Shown: piece after piece, positions 40,294 through 40,428 of the stretch
Layout: each line of letters begins with the position of its first letter
Numbering within the stretch: the first letter of the stretch is position 1
Assembly (NCBI GenBank): GCA_016218475.1
Contig: JACREB010000102.1
Span: 1-40,428 of the forward strand
Length of the DNA: 40,428 nucleotides
Source: Nitrosomonadales bacterium
Lineage (GTDB): Bacteria > Pseudomonadota > Gammaproteobacteria > Burkholderiales > Gallionellaceae
Reading direction: 5' to 3'
Translations under genes and position numbers: made by a program
Notes under the pieces: generated by a model
What the model was told of the DNA's origin: nothing
What the model saw: the letters and a program-made list of their open reading frames with translations, nothing else
Databases searched by the model: none

Positions 40294-40428
40294 CTTACTG
40301 TGTCACAAAGCGATCAAGGGATGCAGTGCAAGGCAAAATCGGGTGAAAAAGCGGAGTTTACATAGCGTAAATGAGCATTTTGAACCCGATTTTAACGCCG
40401 CAATGCGCCCTTCAGCGCTTTGTGACAC
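40294..40428. repeat. Palindromic element downstream of thiD (copy B, cut by window edge)
   Basis: cttactgtgtcacaaagcg to gctttgtgacac; nearly identical to copy A. Differences are in the centre (atagc for atgta) and a paired change: cgggt / acccg in place of cgggc / gcccg. The last few bases lie outside the window. Confidence 0.93.

Overview
The window looks like chromosomal DNA of a betaproteobacterium, most likely of the Gallionellaceae/Nitrosomonadales type. The grounds are the gene content and order (iscRSUA-hscBA-fdx-iscX, spc and alpha ribosomal operons), the moderately GC-rich coding bias and the dense load of REP/MITE-like repeats. This placement is an inference from recall; no search was run.

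Region 1 (1-7,881, minus strand): a housekeeping block of trmJ, cysE and the complete Isc iron-sulfur operon iscR-iscS-iscU-iscA-hscB-hscA-fdx-iscX, followed by the start of dsbB. CysE makes O-acetylserine for cysteine, and IscS uses cysteine as sulfur donor. The iscR promoter carries a type-1 IscR site and overlaps the end of cysE. Four isc junctions hold palindromic repeats, and one repeat has become a 90-residue N-terminal extension of HscB.

Region 2 (7,887-14,500): an eroded defence/toxin island. It holds a GIY-YIG nuclease-like gene with an in-frame repeat, a methyltransferase-like N-terminal fragment, a DUF1883-TIR protein, a REP-associated tyrosine transposase (RAYT) with its REP palindromes, a PemK/MazF-type toxin and antitoxin, DinD/BRO fragments, a HEPN/MNT pair, a truncated nucleotidyltransferase and a rearranged IS1380-like remnant. 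RAYT 3'-end fragments and REPs sit where several of these genes are broken or extended.

Region 3 (14,471-20,201, minus strand): a compact five-gene chaperone operon of TPR protein, J-like protein without HPD, divergent GrpE-like factor, DnaK-like Hsp70 and zinc-ribbon protein. It is the best candidate here for a little-described system.

Region 4 (20,361-27,073): suhB and mutS (with three in-frame palindromic insertions), an AAA ATPase of the DUF4143 class, a broken NYN gene, and an AbiEii-type nucleotidyltransferase with a winged-helix partner.

Region 5 (27,249-36,477, plus strand): spc operon rplN to rpmJ, including secY and infA, and alpha operon rpsM-rpsK-rpsD-rpoA-rplQ, with recognisable promoters and a strong terminator. 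The S10 operon is not next to rplN. Repeats lie inside the operon at rplX/rplE and infA/rpmJ.

Region 6 (36,507-end): cysK, a succinate-semialdehyde-type dehydrogenase and thiD. ThiD is flanked by two near-identical direct copies of a 141-bp palindromic element. No tRNA, rRNA or CRISPR array was seen.
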